Source: Bacteroidota bacterium (GTDB lineage Bacteria; Bacteroidota; Ignavibacteria; Palsa-1295). Taken from it: DNA of 64,000 nucleotides. Position 1 is the stretch's first letter. The number at the start of each line of letters is the position of its first letter. The notes beneath the pieces were generated by a model. It ran no database searches. It had not been told where the DNA came from and was given only the letters and a program-made list of their open reading frames with translations. The stretch lies in assembly GCA_018266755.1 (NCBI GenBank), contig JAFDZW010000002.1:1-64000 (forward strand), written 5' to 3'. Positions 8,812 through 17,884 of this stretch are shown piece after piece. The translations under genes were made by a program, and so were the position numbers.

Positions 8812-10917
8812 TCACGAACCGATGTTCATGATCCAAATGTAGAGCACAATGATCAGCCCCACACCCGCGCAGGAAGCGACGAAGCCAACGATGTCTTCGC
8901 GCGTTGGTTTCCAGAACTCCCAGTTGGTGTGGGGGAAGAGTTTGTCCGCGTCGATGAGCGACGGATCGGCGATCCTGCGCTCCACCTCGCTCGCATCACG
9001 CGCGGCATCTGCGAGCGCCGGCGTATGAACGCGCGCGTAGAATTCCGTGAGCACTCGTTCGCTGTTCGGCTTTGTCAGCAGACTGACGATACAGAGGATC
9101 ACGAACGGGAAGATGATATCGAAGGCGAACCCTGCTGTATCGAGACCGGCCTTCGAATAGTTCGTAAAGTCGAAGCCAACGAGCGAGAGGAGCCACAGCT
9201 CGGCTTTAAACGTACCGACGCCAATCTTCGTAGAGTTCGGATCGGCTGGGTTTTTCCGCTCGATCTTCTCGAAGAAGATCGCAGACGGTGCGATCTCGAC
9301 CGTCTTCGAAATCTGTTCGCCCACTTGCTTCGCCGCGCCGTCTCGGACATCTTGTTCTTTCGCGCGAACTAGATGCGTCTCCTGCTTGCGGGTGGTCTCA
9401 GCCATCATTGCACTGTCGCCACGCACCGATGGGAGAAGCGGCATGACGTTCGGCAGTGCGACCGTCACCAATAGCGAAAGACACATTTGCGCTACCACTG
9501 CCTTCGTCGTGAGCCTGCGCCAGAAATACACGAGCCATATCGACGGGCCGATGACCGTACCGATGGCGAGCACATACTTGAAGACGACAAAAATGTCATC
9601 AACGACATACGCAAAGCCGATGCCGCCGATGAGCACGAGGAAAATGACAATGCGACCGACGAGCAACTGAGTCTTTTCTGTTGTCTGTGGTTTGAGCGGG
9701 AGCAGGATATTCTTCGTGAATGCGGCCGACCATTCAAGGCTCGACCCTGCTTTCGAAGCCATGTTCGCGGCCAGCACGCTTGCGATCATCAGACCAACGA
9801 AGCCGACACCGAGCAAGTCGTTCGTCATTGTGCCCCAGATGAAAGTTGCATCCGAAAGCTGCCCGCCGTAGATTGCGACGGCGATCATCCCGGTCAAGGC
9901 CCAGCCGATGATGAGAAAACGCTTCGCGAATGCGCCGCTGACCATCCCGATGCGTGCCGCAGAATCATCCTTCGCGCTGCCGCCGACGGTGAAGTTGCGC
10001 GGCGCGAGTCCGACAAGGTTCACCAGCACCATCGTCATGACGAAGTACCACGTGTAGTTACTCCCTGCCCCCGAGCCGAAGAGGTCGAATATCGCGTCCG
10101 GTACTTTGCGATGCAGCCCCTCGAAGCCGCCGAGCACGCTGAGTCCCACGGGGATGAGTGCGGTCGAAAGGAAAAAGATCATGATGCCCTGCAAGACATC
10201 GGTGAACGCAGCGGCGAACAGCCCACCCATGATCACGTATGCTGCTGTGATGCAACCGTAGATCAGATAGAACGTGACAAGGTTGAGATACGAGATGCTT
10301 GAGACGATCTCACCCTTCTTCGAGAGTTCGTGCAAGTATGCGAGTCGAACCTTCGATTTGCTATCGAGCTGCGCATTCGTCTCGCGCACCTCGAGTTGCT
10401 TCATCTCCGAGAACATCGCAACCTGTTGCTTCTCATGCTCGGTGTATTCCGATGCAGGCTTGATCATCACCGCCTGCATTGTCTTGCCCGTGATGAGATA
10501 CCCAAGCGACGACCCATAGATTGCCGACAACAGTAAATAGATTGCGAAGAGCCCGGACAAGAATTTCGACTCGAAACGATGCTCGTAGATATCGCCTGGT
10601 GCTACATAGCGTGCACGGCGTTGCAGCACGGCGCTGAACCAATAGAACGGAGTGATGAAGAGCACGAGATTCTGAAACCACACACCGGAAAGACCCTGAC
10701 GGTAGATCTCGCGTGTGACGCCGGCGGCTTGGTCGGCGCTGACCATGTTACCGAAATTCAGAAACGTCGTCAGCACCTTGCCGAAGCTGCGACCGCCTTG
10801 AAAAAAATCGCCGGTTGACTTGATCCGTCTGCGTGTAAGCCGCCCGATATACACCAGTGCTGCAACGTAGAGCAGAATGATCGACCAATCGAGGATGTGC
10901 AGGCCCCAGAGACGCAA
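8812..10917 (-). CDS. Sodium:solute symporter family transporter
   Basis: A 701-residue multi-pass membrane protein of the SSS family. The first helix is followed by the family motif GDFFQGGRSFGKVLTTFLNFGNMVSAD and by GVTREIYRQG; about 13 hydrophobic segments follow. Two long hydrophilic insertions (about residues 140-205 and 480-570) make it longer than the usual 500-550 residues. The first codon is TTG at 10917; the frame has no ATG before the upstream stop, and the protein begins immediately before the first helix. It is the first gene of the leftward operon with the glycosidase, BNR and unknown secreted genes. Sugars are the likely cargo by context, but the family also moves amino acids, solutes and anions. 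Confidence 0.88.
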   Translation of the reverse strand: MRLWGLHILDWSIILLYVAALVYIGRLTRRRIKSTGDFFQGGRSFGKVLTTFLNFGNMVSADQAAGVTREIYRQGLSGVWFQNLVLFITPFYWFSAVLQRRARYVAPGDIYEHRFESKFLSGLFAIYLLLSAIYGSSLGYLITGKTMQAVMIKPASEYTEHEKQQVAMFSEMKQLEVRETNAQLDSKSKVRLAYLHELSKKGEIVSSISYLNLVTFYLIYGCITAAYVIMGGLFAAAFTDVLQGIMIFFLSTALIPVGLSVLGGFEGLHRKVPDAIFDLFGSGAGSNYTWYFVMTMVLVNLVGLAPRNFTVGGSAKDDSAARIGMVSGAFAKRFLIIGWALTGMIAVAIYGGQLSDATFIWGTMTNDLLGVGFVGLMIASVLAANMASKAGSSLEWSAAFTKNILLPLKPQTTEKTQLLVGRIVIFLVLIGGIGFAYVVDDIFVVFKYVLAIGTVIGPSIWLVYFWRRLTTKAVVAQMCLSLLVTVALPNVMPLLPSVRGDSAMMAETTRKQETHLVRAKEQDVRDGAAKQVGEQISKTVEIAPSAIFFEKIERKNPADPNSTKIGVGTFKAELWLLSLVGFDFTNYSKAGLDTAGFAFDIIFPFVILCIVSLLTKPNSERVLTEFYARVHTPALADAARDASEVERRIADPSLIDADKLFPHTNWEFWKPTREDIVGFVASCAGVGLIIVLYIWIMNIGS

Positions 10918-10942
10918 TCGCCGGCGAGTTTGATGAATATTG

Positions 10943-10988
10943 CTTGTAGTGGAATTCTACCCTGAAGTAGAAAGTTTCTGACTACAAG
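10943..10988. promoter_or_regulatory. Nested inverted repeats between divergent genes
   Basis: In the 80-bp gap between the leftward transporter and the rightward ferritin-like gene, CTTGTAGT (10943-10950) is matched by ACTACAAG (10981-10988). Inside it TTCTAC-CCTGAA-GTAGAA (10955-10972) forms a second palindrome whose centre is offset by 2 bp. This is what a shared operator for two divergent promoters could look like. No regulator gene is adjacent, and short palindromes occur by chance. Confidence 0.35.
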
Positions 10989-10997
10989 GACACAACC

Positions 10998-12368
10998 ATG
11001 AACAACGACGAAGTCAACGACACGATGTGGACGGGCTCCAAGGACCTCTTGGGCAGCGGAAAACCGCTCGAACGCTACCGTTTTCCGAGCGACCCTCGCC
11101 AGATCGGCGGGGCATATACCGTCGAAGAGAACGCCCGTCTGTTGCAGCGCTATTTCTACTTCGAGCGCCTGCTCACGCGCGCGCTTGCCGGATGGTCCAT
11201 GGGGACACCGGAGTTCGAGGTGAAGATCGAATACGGCCGTCACATGTACTATCATGTCGAGGCTGCCGATGCGATCCGTACCCGTGTCACCGAACTTCGT
11301 ATCAGCCGCGAAGCAATCGATGAGTATCGTGACGACGAGATCGAGTCGTTCTTCACCGAACTATTGTATGCCGAATCGCCCGCTCACTTCCTGGCCGGGA
11401 CGTACGGCGTGCTGCTGCCGCAGCTCATGACGGCATACCAGACGCATCTCGTATCGACCGATCAGGTTGCCGATGCACCGACCGTTCGCGTCCTCAAGCG
11501 TATTCTCGGTGATTATACGGAAATGTATCTCTGGGGTCAGGCGGCGCTGCAAGCATATATCGACGGAGGCTACGACGGCGCGAACATAGTCTTTTCGCAA
11601 CTGCACGTCGAGCAGACGCTCGCGTCGATCGGCGGGATTACCGGTGTTGCCGATCGGGGCGACCGACCTTCGACACTGCGCAGCGAGGGCAAGGATCTAT
11701 TCGAGCGATCGTTCGTCGCTACCCGCGATCCACGGTTCACGACGTTCGAACACACCTACGAATATCGCAAAGCCGACGAAGGCAAGTTGGAATATGAGTC
11801 CGAGTACGACGAGACCCAGCTCGACCTCATCCGTTCCCAACGCGACGAACTCGATGCCATCGAAACCTTCTGTAACGTGCTCTATGAGATTCACAATGTC
11901 CCCTTCGATTTCGATTACGACATCGCACGCATCGTTTACGACGAGGTTCGCCACACCGAGCTTGGGCACAAGGCCTTAGAGAAACTTGGTCACGATCCGT
12001 ACGATCTGGCAAACCGATTGCTCGGCATCAAGGTCCGCACGAAACTCCCGCCGGAGTATTCTCTGGCTGAGATCAATCTCTTCGGCGAGGCCAATATCGT
12101 GCAGGAGGTTGCGCGTCAGTCCAAAGCCGGCTACAAACGCGGCGATATTTCAGGTATGCTCTTCGATTACGTCAACGCTGACGAACGCACCCACATTCAA
12201 AAAGGCACCCGTTGGCTGAAGCATCTTTTCAAAACGGACTCCATCACCGAGATCGAAGCAAAGACAAAAGAAGTAGCGGTGAATCGATTACTCGAACTCG
12301 GCATCATCGACCACGAAGTCGCCCTGACGATCACGCATAAGGAGTTGGCGAAGATTATCGGGGAGTGA
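10998..12368 (+). CDS. Ferritin-like di-iron protein (DUF455-like), extended N-terminus
   Basis: A 456-residue protein. Its C-terminal half has the ligand pattern of a four-helix di-iron protein: a Glu in ETFCNVLYEIH, an E-x-x-H in DEVRHTELGH, a Glu in GEANIVQE and an E-x-x-H in DERTHIQKGTRWL. The last two motifs resemble DUF455-type ferritin-like proteins, which are typically about 270 residues, so roughly 200 N-terminal residues are extra and may form a second helical bundle (EIESFFTELLYAE-SPAH). The family reaction is unknown. It is monocistronic and 2 bp short of the convergent gene. Assignment to the ferritin-like superfamily is fairly firm, to DUF455 tentative. Confidence 0.65.
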   Translation: MNNDEVNDTMWTGSKDLLGSGKPLERYRFPSDPRQIGGAYTVEENARLLQRYFYFERLLTRALAGWSMGTPEFEVKIEYGRHMYYHVEAADAIRTRVTELRISREAIDEYRDDEIESFFTELLYAESPAHFLAGTYGVLLPQLMTAYQTHLVSTDQVADAPTVRVLKRILGDYTEMYLWGQAALQAYIDGGYDGANIVFSQLHVEQTLASIGGITGVADRGDRPSTLRSEGKDLFERSFVATRDPRFTTFEHTYEYRKADEGKLEYESEYDETQLDLIRSQRDELDAIETFCNVLYEIHNVPFDFDYDIARIVYDEVRHTELGHKALEKLGHDPYDLANRLLGIKVRTKLPPEYSLAEINLFGEANIVQEVARQSKAGYKRGDISGMLFDYVNADERTHIQKGTRWLKHLFKTDSITEIEAKTKEVAVNRLLELGIIDHEVALTITHKELAKIIGE

Positions 12369-12370
12369 GT

Positions 12371-12907
12371 TTACAGGTGTACGCGTGCCCCGATGGCACC
12401 ATCGACGTCAAGATCGAAGATTTTCGTCATCGCCACCATCGGGCCAAGTTCGACAAAATATTCGATCCCTGAAGCGTTTGGGAGATAATCCAGACCGAAA
12501 ATCGCGCGGCCACCGACACCAAAATGTTTGTCCTCGATATCTTTGAAGATCTCCGTCTTTGGTTCGTGACTGTAGAACATGTTCGACCCTTTCGCAAATG
12601 CCACTGCAAGCCCGGGTCCAAGATAGGACTTCACCGTCGTTGAACGAAATGTGTCGAAGTGCCAAAGATAATCCACTTGCAACCGCGGCGAACCGAAATA
12701 ATCCGGTCCGAAATCCACGATGACCGAATGCATCGAGTTGAGGTGAAACTTCATGGAGATACCGAGCGGGTCGCCGATCATTACGCCATAGAGCGACTTC
12801 ACACTTGCCGAACTATCCTGTGCCTCGGAGGCTTGGGCGGTGAATACTATGATAACGATTGCCAGAAACGATCCGAACACATATACAAACAATCTGCGTG
12901 TATTCAT
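12371..12907 (-). CDS. Outer-membrane beta-barrel-like protein
   Basis: A 178-residue protein with a signal peptide ending SEAQ near residue 30. The mature part alternates polar and hydrophobic residues with many Gly and aromatic girdle residues (YLWHFDTF, SYLGPGLAVAF, GVGGRAIFGLDYL, YFVELGPMVAM) and ends ARVHL, as in small 8-stranded outer-membrane barrels. I do not recognise a family. It converges with the ferritin-like gene, leaving only 2 bp between stops, and no gene partner is apparent. Confidence 0.6.
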   Translation of the reverse strand: MNTRRLFVYVFGSFLAIVIIVFTAQASEAQDSSASVKSLYGVMIGDPLGISMKFHLNSMHSVIVDFGPDYFGSPRLQVDYLWHFDTFRSTTVKSYLGPGLAVAFAKGSNMFYSHEPKTEIFKDIEDKHFGVGGRAIFGLDYLPNASGIEYFVELGPMVAMTKIFDLDVDGAIGARVHL

Positions 12908-13040
12908 CCTCGAGAAATAGGTAATGGGCTGCGCAAGAATAAGCGTTGCAACACAACGTGAGATTACATCTATTTGAGGACACGCGAGAATGCCGTCTGT
13001 TTCAAGAACGACCGATTATCGGCAGGCCGTGTAGGTGTGT

Positions 13041-14012
13041 CTATCCCAATAGGCTCATCCCATCCACCAACTTCGCCTCGTCCGGCGTGGCGATGGCGTA
13101 TTGAAATCCCTTCTGGATTGCGAAGGCACCAGCCTCGCCCGCCTTGTTGATGGCGAGAAATGCTACCTGAAATTCCTTGTAATCCGGCTGCTTTTTCGCG
13201 ATGCGTTTGATCGCTTCTTCGCATGCGTCGGTCGGCGACGCGCCGCGGCGCATCATTTCGACGACAGTGTGCGAACCGACGATCTTCACCACTGCTTCAC
13301 CCTTCCCCGTAGAGCAGGCTGCGCCGACATCGCTATCGACGAACAGCCCCGCCCCTACGATCGGCGAATCACCGACACGGCCGTGATACTTCCATGCGAG
13401 GCCACTAGTCGTGCATGCGCCGCACATGCGTTGTTGCGAATCGATCGCGAGGATACCGATGGTATCGTGATTCTTGACGTAATCGTGAGGCATGTAGTGA
13501 TGCTCGGCCTTCCACTTCTCCCATGCTGCACGCGACGCATCTGTAAGGAGGTTTTCTTTTTTTAATCCTTCGGTAAGCGCGAATTGCAACGCTCCCGGAC
13601 CGGCAAGGTTGACGTGCGGCGAATGCTCCATCACGCGACGAGCAACCGACACGGCGTGCACGATCTCTTCGAGATCGAAGACAGCCCCTGCATTGCCCTT
13701 CTCGTCCATCACACAAGCATCGAGGCTGACGATGCCATCGCGATCTGGTAATCCGCCCAGCCCGACGCTCTGATTCTTCGGGTCGGCTTCCGGCACCTTC
13801 GCACCCGCCTCGACCGCATCGAGTGCGTAGCCGCCGCTCGATAATATTTTCCATGCCTCAGCGTTTGCCGCCATTCCGAAATTCCAGGTGCTAACGACGA
13901 TCGGGATATTCGTCGCTGTGGCGGATTCTACGGCTGCGGAAGAAGGAGCGGGCATGTTGGCGGCAGCAACGCCGACCCCAATGCCTTTGAGAAGGTCTCT
14001 GCGTGTGATCAT
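13041..14012 (-). CDS. N4-(beta-N-acetylglucosaminyl)-L-asparaginase family Ntn hydrolase
   Basis: The product (323 residues from the ATG at 14012) begins with a twin-arginine signal (TRRDLLKG), so it is probably folded before export to the periplasm. The earlier ATG at 14066 would bury this signal and overlap the cox terminator. It has the glycosylasparaginase/isoaspartyl peptidase fold marks: STWNFGMAAN near the start, GSG-like GLGGLPDRDGIVSLDA, and the autocleavage site NHDTIGILAID, in which Thr184 would become the N-terminal nucleophile. The family cuts the GlcNAc-Asn bond of glycoasparagine or isoaspartyl peptides. It lies downstream of the cox genes but beyond their terminator. Confidence 0.88.
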   Translation of the reverse strand: MITRRDLLKGIGVGVAAANMPAPSSAAVESATATNIPIVVSTWNFGMAANAEAWKILSSGGYALDAVEAGAKVPEADPKNQSVGLGGLPDRDGIVSLDACVMDEKGNAGAVFDLEEIVHAVSVARRVMEHSPHVNLAGPGALQFALTEGLKKENLLTDASRAAWEKWKAEHHYMPHDYVKNHDTIGILAIDSQQRMCGACTTSGLAWKYHGRVGDSPIVGAGLFVDSDVGAACSTGKGEAVVKIVGSHTVVEMMRRGASPTDACEEAIKRIAKKQPDYKEFQVAFLAINKAGEAGAFAIQKGFQYAIATPDEAKLVDGMSLLG

Positions 14013-14029
14013 GTTGCGAAGATACGCAC

Positions 14030-14060
14030 CAAAGCAAAAGGGCGGCCTTTCGGGCCGCCC
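14030..14060 (-). terminator. Rho-independent terminator of the cox operon
   Basis: Read leftward, GGGCGGCCCGAAAGGCCGCCC forms a stable hairpin (14040-14060 in the window) followed by TTTTGCTTT. It lies 28 bp beyond the stop of subunit I and before the start of the asparaginase-type gene. Confidence 0.85.
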
Positions 14061-14087
14061 TTGCATACGATTCGTGCTAGACTCACG

Positions 14088-15929
14088 TTAGTGTGCCTTC
14101 GAGTCGGTCGGTCCCCAGCCTGGCGGCGGGACATTCTGCGGATAGAAGTCCTGACCCTCCGGACAATCCGGAGCGCTGTACTCGTAGGGACCGCGGAACA
14201 CGTGCGGCATTTCGGCGAAGTTGCCGTGCGGGATCGGGTATGCAACCGTCCACTCGAGTGTGTTCGCATTCCACGGATTTACCGGAGCCTTCGGGCCACG
14301 GAAAATGCTGTAGAACAGATTGAAGAGGAAGATCAATACCGACAACCCGAGAATGAACGCACATACCGACATAAACGCATTCAGCGGCTGCAAGTGTGCA
14401 AGGTGTTCATACTGCGTGTAGTCGTAGATACGACGCATCATGCCATTGACGCCGAGAATGTGCATCGGGAAGAATACACCGTTAAACGAGAGGAACAGCA
14501 ACCAGAAGTGGAGCTTGCCGATTTTCTCGTTCATCATACGACCGAACATCTTCGGGAACCAGTAGTAGATACCACCGAAGATCGCCATGATCGAACCGCC
14601 GAAGAGCACGTAGTGAATGTGCCCGACGATGAAGTACGTATCGTGGATGAAGATATCGACCGGCGACGATGCCATGAAGATACCCGAGAGTCCGCCGATT
14701 GCAAACATCGACACGAAGCCGATGGCAAACAAGAATGCGGTGGTGAACTTGAAATTACCGCCCCAGAGCGTGCCGAGCCAGTTGAATGTCTTGATCGCCG
14801 ACGGAATGGCGATGGCCATCGTCGAGATCATGAACGTCGTCCCAAGCAGCGGATTCATGCCCGACTGGAACATGTGGTGACCCCACACGATGAAGCCGAG
14901 AAATGCGATACCGCAGATCGAGAGCACCATGGCCTTATATCCGAAGATCGGCTTTCGGGCAAAGACCGAGAGAATCTCGGACGTCAGACCCATCGCCGGC
15001 AAGATCATGATATACACTTCGGGGTGACCGAAGAACCAGAACAAGTGCTGCCACAGCAGTACCTGTCCGCCGCCAGTATGGCCGGTCAGCGGTGAACCTG
15101 CAACAAGAACACCGTGCGGAATAAAGAAGCTCGTTCCGAGCGTGCGATCGAAGAGCAACAGCACGAGTGCGGCTGCGAGCACTGGCACCGCTAGGAGCAA
15201 CAGGATTGCGGTCACGAACATCGCCCATACCGGAAGCGGCATACGAAGCCACGACATACCCGGGGCGCGCATGTTCACGATTGTCGTGATGTAGTTGATC
15301 GCCCCCATCAGCGATGCAACACCGCTGAGCAGCAAGCTGATGAGCCACAAGTTCTGTCCCCACGTCACGCCGGAGAGTTCGGGAATTGCCGAAAGCGTCG
15401 GGTAGCTCGTCCAGCCGCCGCCGGCTGCACCGCCGGGGACGATGAACGCGCAAAGCATAATCGCACCGGAAAGTAGCGACACCCAGAACGAAGCCATGTT
15501 GAGCTTCGGGAATGCCATATCGCCGGCGCCGATCTGCAACGGGATCAGGAAGTTCGCGAAGGTGCCCATGAGAAACGGCATGACCGCGAAGAAGATCATG
15601 AACGTCGCATGCATCGTGAACGCCGCATTATAGAACTCCGGAAGGATGATCGTGCCCGCGATCATCTTGTCTCCGAAGATGGCGTGGAAGAACTTTGCCA
15701 TCATCAGGTAAAACCACCCCTGATGGTCCGGCCAGCCAAGCTGCAAGCGAACGACCAGCGCCAGCAAGCCGCCGACGAGCAGGAAGAAGCAGCTCGAGAA
15801 CAAGAACTGGATACCGATCACCTTATGATCGAGCGAGAAAATGTACTTTCGCCAGAAGCTGAGCTCGTGGTGATGTGCGTGCTCGCCGTGTGCGGTCTTT
15901 ATCTCTTTTGGTAATACGATCGTAGACAT
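14088..15929 (-). CDS. ctaD: Cytochrome c oxidase subunit I
   Basis: A 613-residue heme-copper oxidase subunit I with about 12 transmembrane helices. The CuB and cross-link motif WFFGHPEVYIMILPAMG is present with its Tyr and Glu, as are the His-rich helix segments HHMFQSGM and HDTYFIVGHIHYVLFGG that carry further CuB and heme ligands. The HPEVY glutamate points to an A1-type proton channel. It reduces O2 to water in the cytoplasmic membrane and pumps protons. The gene follows subunit II by 23 bp, so the two are co-transcribed; subunits III and IV and assembly genes are not in this window. It ends at a strong terminator. Confidence 0.97.
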   Translation of the reverse strand: MSTIVLPKEIKTAHGEHAHHHELSFWRKYIFSLDHKVIGIQFLFSSCFFLLVGGLLALVVRLQLGWPDHQGWFYLMMAKFFHAIFGDKMIAGTIILPEFYNAAFTMHATFMIFFAVMPFLMGTFANFLIPLQIGAGDMAFPKLNMASFWVSLLSGAIMLCAFIVPGGAAGGGWTSYPTLSAIPELSGVTWGQNLWLISLLLSGVASLMGAINYITTIVNMRAPGMSWLRMPLPVWAMFVTAILLLLAVPVLAAALVLLLFDRTLGTSFFIPHGVLVAGSPLTGHTGGGQVLLWQHLFWFFGHPEVYIMILPAMGLTSEILSVFARKPIFGYKAMVLSICGIAFLGFIVWGHHMFQSGMNPLLGTTFMISTMAIAIPSAIKTFNWLGTLWGGNFKFTTAFLFAIGFVSMFAIGGLSGIFMASSPVDIFIHDTYFIVGHIHYVLFGGSIMAIFGGIYYWFPKMFGRMMNEKIGKLHFWLLFLSFNGVFFPMHILGVNGMMRRIYDYTQYEHLAHLQPLNAFMSVCAFILGLSVLIFLFNLFYSIFRGPKAPVNPWNANTLEWTVAYPIPHGNFAEMPHVFRGPYEYSAPDCPEGQDFYPQNVPPPGWGPTDSKAH

Positions 15930-15952
15930 TAGGAATCTCCCGTTACACTTAG

Positions 15953-16804
15953 TTATTTGGTCTCAGCCTTCTTAGCGGTGTCTGCAGCAGGTGCCACTGC
16001 GGCCGGTGCCGGCGGCGGCGGAGCCTGCGAGGCCATCCAACGCGAAAGCGAATCGTGGCTGACGATGTGCACGAAGCCCTTCATGCGATAGTGGCCGAGG
16101 CCGCAGAGTTCGGCGCAGGCGATATCGTACTCGCCCGTATGCGTCGGGTTGAACCACACGGCGGTCGGCATGCCCGGAACCGCATCTTGCTTGATACGGA
16201 ATTCCGGGACGAAAAAGCTGTGGATCACATCCTGACCTTGCAGCTTGATCTGGACCGGTTCGTTCGCTGCGAGGTAGAGATTATTGATCGTATTGATATC
16301 GTCCGGCGTATCGAACTTGCCGTCCGGGCCCGGGTAGGTAATATCCCACTCGAACTGACGCGGCATGATACGGATGACCGGAGCATTCTTCGGGAAACGA
16401 TCGGGGCTCTTGATCTCCGACCAGATCTTATTGCTAAATACGGCAAGGAAGACGAGAATCAAGGCCGGAATAGTCGTCCAGGTGATCTCGAGCTTGTTGT
16501 TGCCATGATAATAGACGGCCTTTCGTCCCGGCTTGTGGCGATACTTCCAGAGGAAATACACGAGACATCCTTCGACAAGCACGAAGACGATGAGCGTGAT
16601 CCAGAGGATGAGGTTGAACATACCGTCGACATCCGGCGCATAGGTGCTGGCCGTGTCGGGCAGGATGTTCATCCACCACGAATACCAGTGATGGTTAGGA
16701 TACCGGGGTTTGACGTCCTGTGCGAGGAGTACGGTGGGAACGGTGAGAAGCGCCGCGCCAAAAAGGCGACGGAGCCCCCGCGTGATACCTGAATTCATCA
16801 GCAA
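15953..16804 (-). CDS. ctaC: Cytochrome c oxidase subunit II
   Basis: A 283-residue protein: signal peptide (to about residue 29, LLAQ), two transmembrane helices (around 64-90 and 105-125), and a CuA cupredoxin domain. CuA ligands are visible in DVIHSFFVPEF (His) and CAELCGLGHYRMKG (two Cys, Glu, His, Met). A loop with PDGKFDTPDDIN looks like an acidic calcium-binding insertion. The Ala/Pro-rich C-terminal tail (PPPPAPAAVAPA) is low-complexity; there is no fused cytochrome c domain. It takes electrons from cytochrome c and passes them to subunit I. ATGs at 16804 and 16798 are both possible starts. Confidence 0.96.
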   Translation of the reverse strand: MLMNSGITRGLRRLFGAALLTVPTVLLAQDVKPRYPNHHWYSWWMNILPDTASTYAPDVDGMFNLILWITLIVFVLVEGCLVYFLWKYRHKPGRKAVYYHGNNKLEITWTTIPALILVFLAVFSNKIWSEIKSPDRFPKNAPVIRIMPRQFEWDITYPGPDGKFDTPDDINTINNLYLAANEPVQIKLQGQDVIHSFFVPEFRIKQDAVPGMPTAVWFNPTHTGEYDIACAELCGLGHYRMKGFVHIVSHDSLSRWMASQAPPPPAPAAVAPAADTAKKAETK

Positions 16805-16837
16805 TGAGATGGAATGAGATTACACGAAACACAAATG

Positions 16838-16871
16838 GGAAGCCGGCGCCAAGACACCGACACCGGCTTCC
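16838..16871 (-). terminator. Terminator between the lipoprotein gene and ctaC
   Basis: Perfect 9-bp arms (16838-16846 and 16863-16871) with a 16-nt loop, followed in the leftward transcript by ATTTGTGTTT. It would end the lipoprotein transcript, with ctaC starting just beyond. Confidence 0.65.
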
Positions 16872-16889
16872 GAAACCCGGAAACGATGC

Positions 16890-17708
16890 TTACTGTGCCT
16901 TCAGCGAGAAGTCCACCGTCTTGCTGTCCTTTGCAGCGACCGTGACCTTCTGATCGACGCTCATACCCTTGCCGTCGAGCGTCTCGTGCCAGCAGGTAAC
17001 CGTGAGATCGCCGGCCGGAACGCCCTTGATCTCGTACTTGCCGTCTTTACCCGTCACAGCGAAGAACGGGTGGTTCAGGACACCGGCGTAGCAATTCATC
17101 CAACCGTGCACGTCGCACTTGATCGGAACCATGACTTCCGGCTTGTCGAGCACTTTGTCCTTATCCGGCGAGCCGCCCGGCTGGCCTTCGTTGAACTGCT
17201 CGTTCTTCTCGCCATGTGCATGCACATTGTGCAAGGTCTTGTCGTCGTTCTTGATGATCAGGTGCTGACCGGCGACCATACCGAAAATGTGCGGCTGGTA
17301 CTGACAGCCCTGCTGGTTGAGCACAACCGGAGCATTGTTCACTGCTGCGTACGAAGCGCCACCGAGGCCGTCCTTCACGTACACGAACGCATTTGCAACC
17401 ACACCGCCGTCACCGACGATCCAGTGGTCTTCCATGACCGGAGCGGAGTGAGCAGCCTTACAGACCGGATCGGCATCCATTGCGATCGGCTTGTTGGCTG
17501 GAGCTGCACCATCGAGCTTCACGGTACCGGAGATGGTAGCACCATTTGCCATGTCGACCGTCTTCGCGGCTGCTGCAGCCGGGGCTTCGCCGCCCTTATC
17601 GCCTGCGTCGTCCTCATCGCCGCCCTTCTTACCGCCGCAGCTCATCAGGCCGACGACGACCAATAACGATAACAAATATGAAAGTTTCTTTACAATAGAA
17701 GTAGTCAT
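16890..17708 (-). CDS. Cupredoxin-like lipoprotein
   Basis: A 272-residue lipoprotein: the signal ends in the lipobox LMSC (Cys24), followed by an acidic Gly/Asp linker and an Ala-rich stretch. The body resembles cupredoxin-type proteins: LHNVHAHGE supplies His, and KCDVHGWMNCY gives a Cys-x2-His-x2-Met pattern like a type 1 copper site. The C-terminal segment (KDGKYEIKGVPAGDLTVTCWHE) is carboxypeptidase-regulatory-like. Its place upstream of ctaC and ctaD suggests a periplasmic or outer-leaflet electron carrier or copper donor for the oxidase, but a terminator separates them, so this is inference. Several extra Cys and His residues make copper chaperoning an alternative. Confidence 0.72.
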   Translation of the reverse strand: MTTSIVKKLSYLLSLLVVVGLMSCGGKKGGDEDDAGDKGGEAPAAAAAKTVDMANGATISGTVKLDGAAPANKPIAMDADPVCKAAHSAPVMEDHWIVGDGGVVANAFVYVKDGLGGASYAAVNNAPVVLNQQGCQYQPHIFGMVAGQHLIIKNDDKTLHNVHAHGEKNEQFNEGQPGGSPDKDKVLDKPEVMVPIKCDVHGWMNCYAGVLNHPFFAVTGKDGKYEIKGVPAGDLTVTCWHETLDGKGMSVDQKVTVAAKDSKTVDFSLKAQ

Positions 17709-17884
17709 CTCAATCCTCGATTATTAAATAATGAAACACCTGGTGCTCTGATACCCAGAAGACAAAAATACGGAGTTTTTCGGGTACAATGGGGAAATTC
17801 ACCCTGCCGGATTCCGGAGCTTTGCGATATCCGCAGCACAAGTCCGGGCGTATTCCCTTCTAATGTATTGTTATAAGCGCACGG

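Noticed and set aside
14061-15095. A 344-residue plus-strand frame opposite ctaD
   Set aside because: It is rich in Arg, Glu and His as an antisense shadow of a hydrophobic membrane protein; the oxidase frame is unmistakable.
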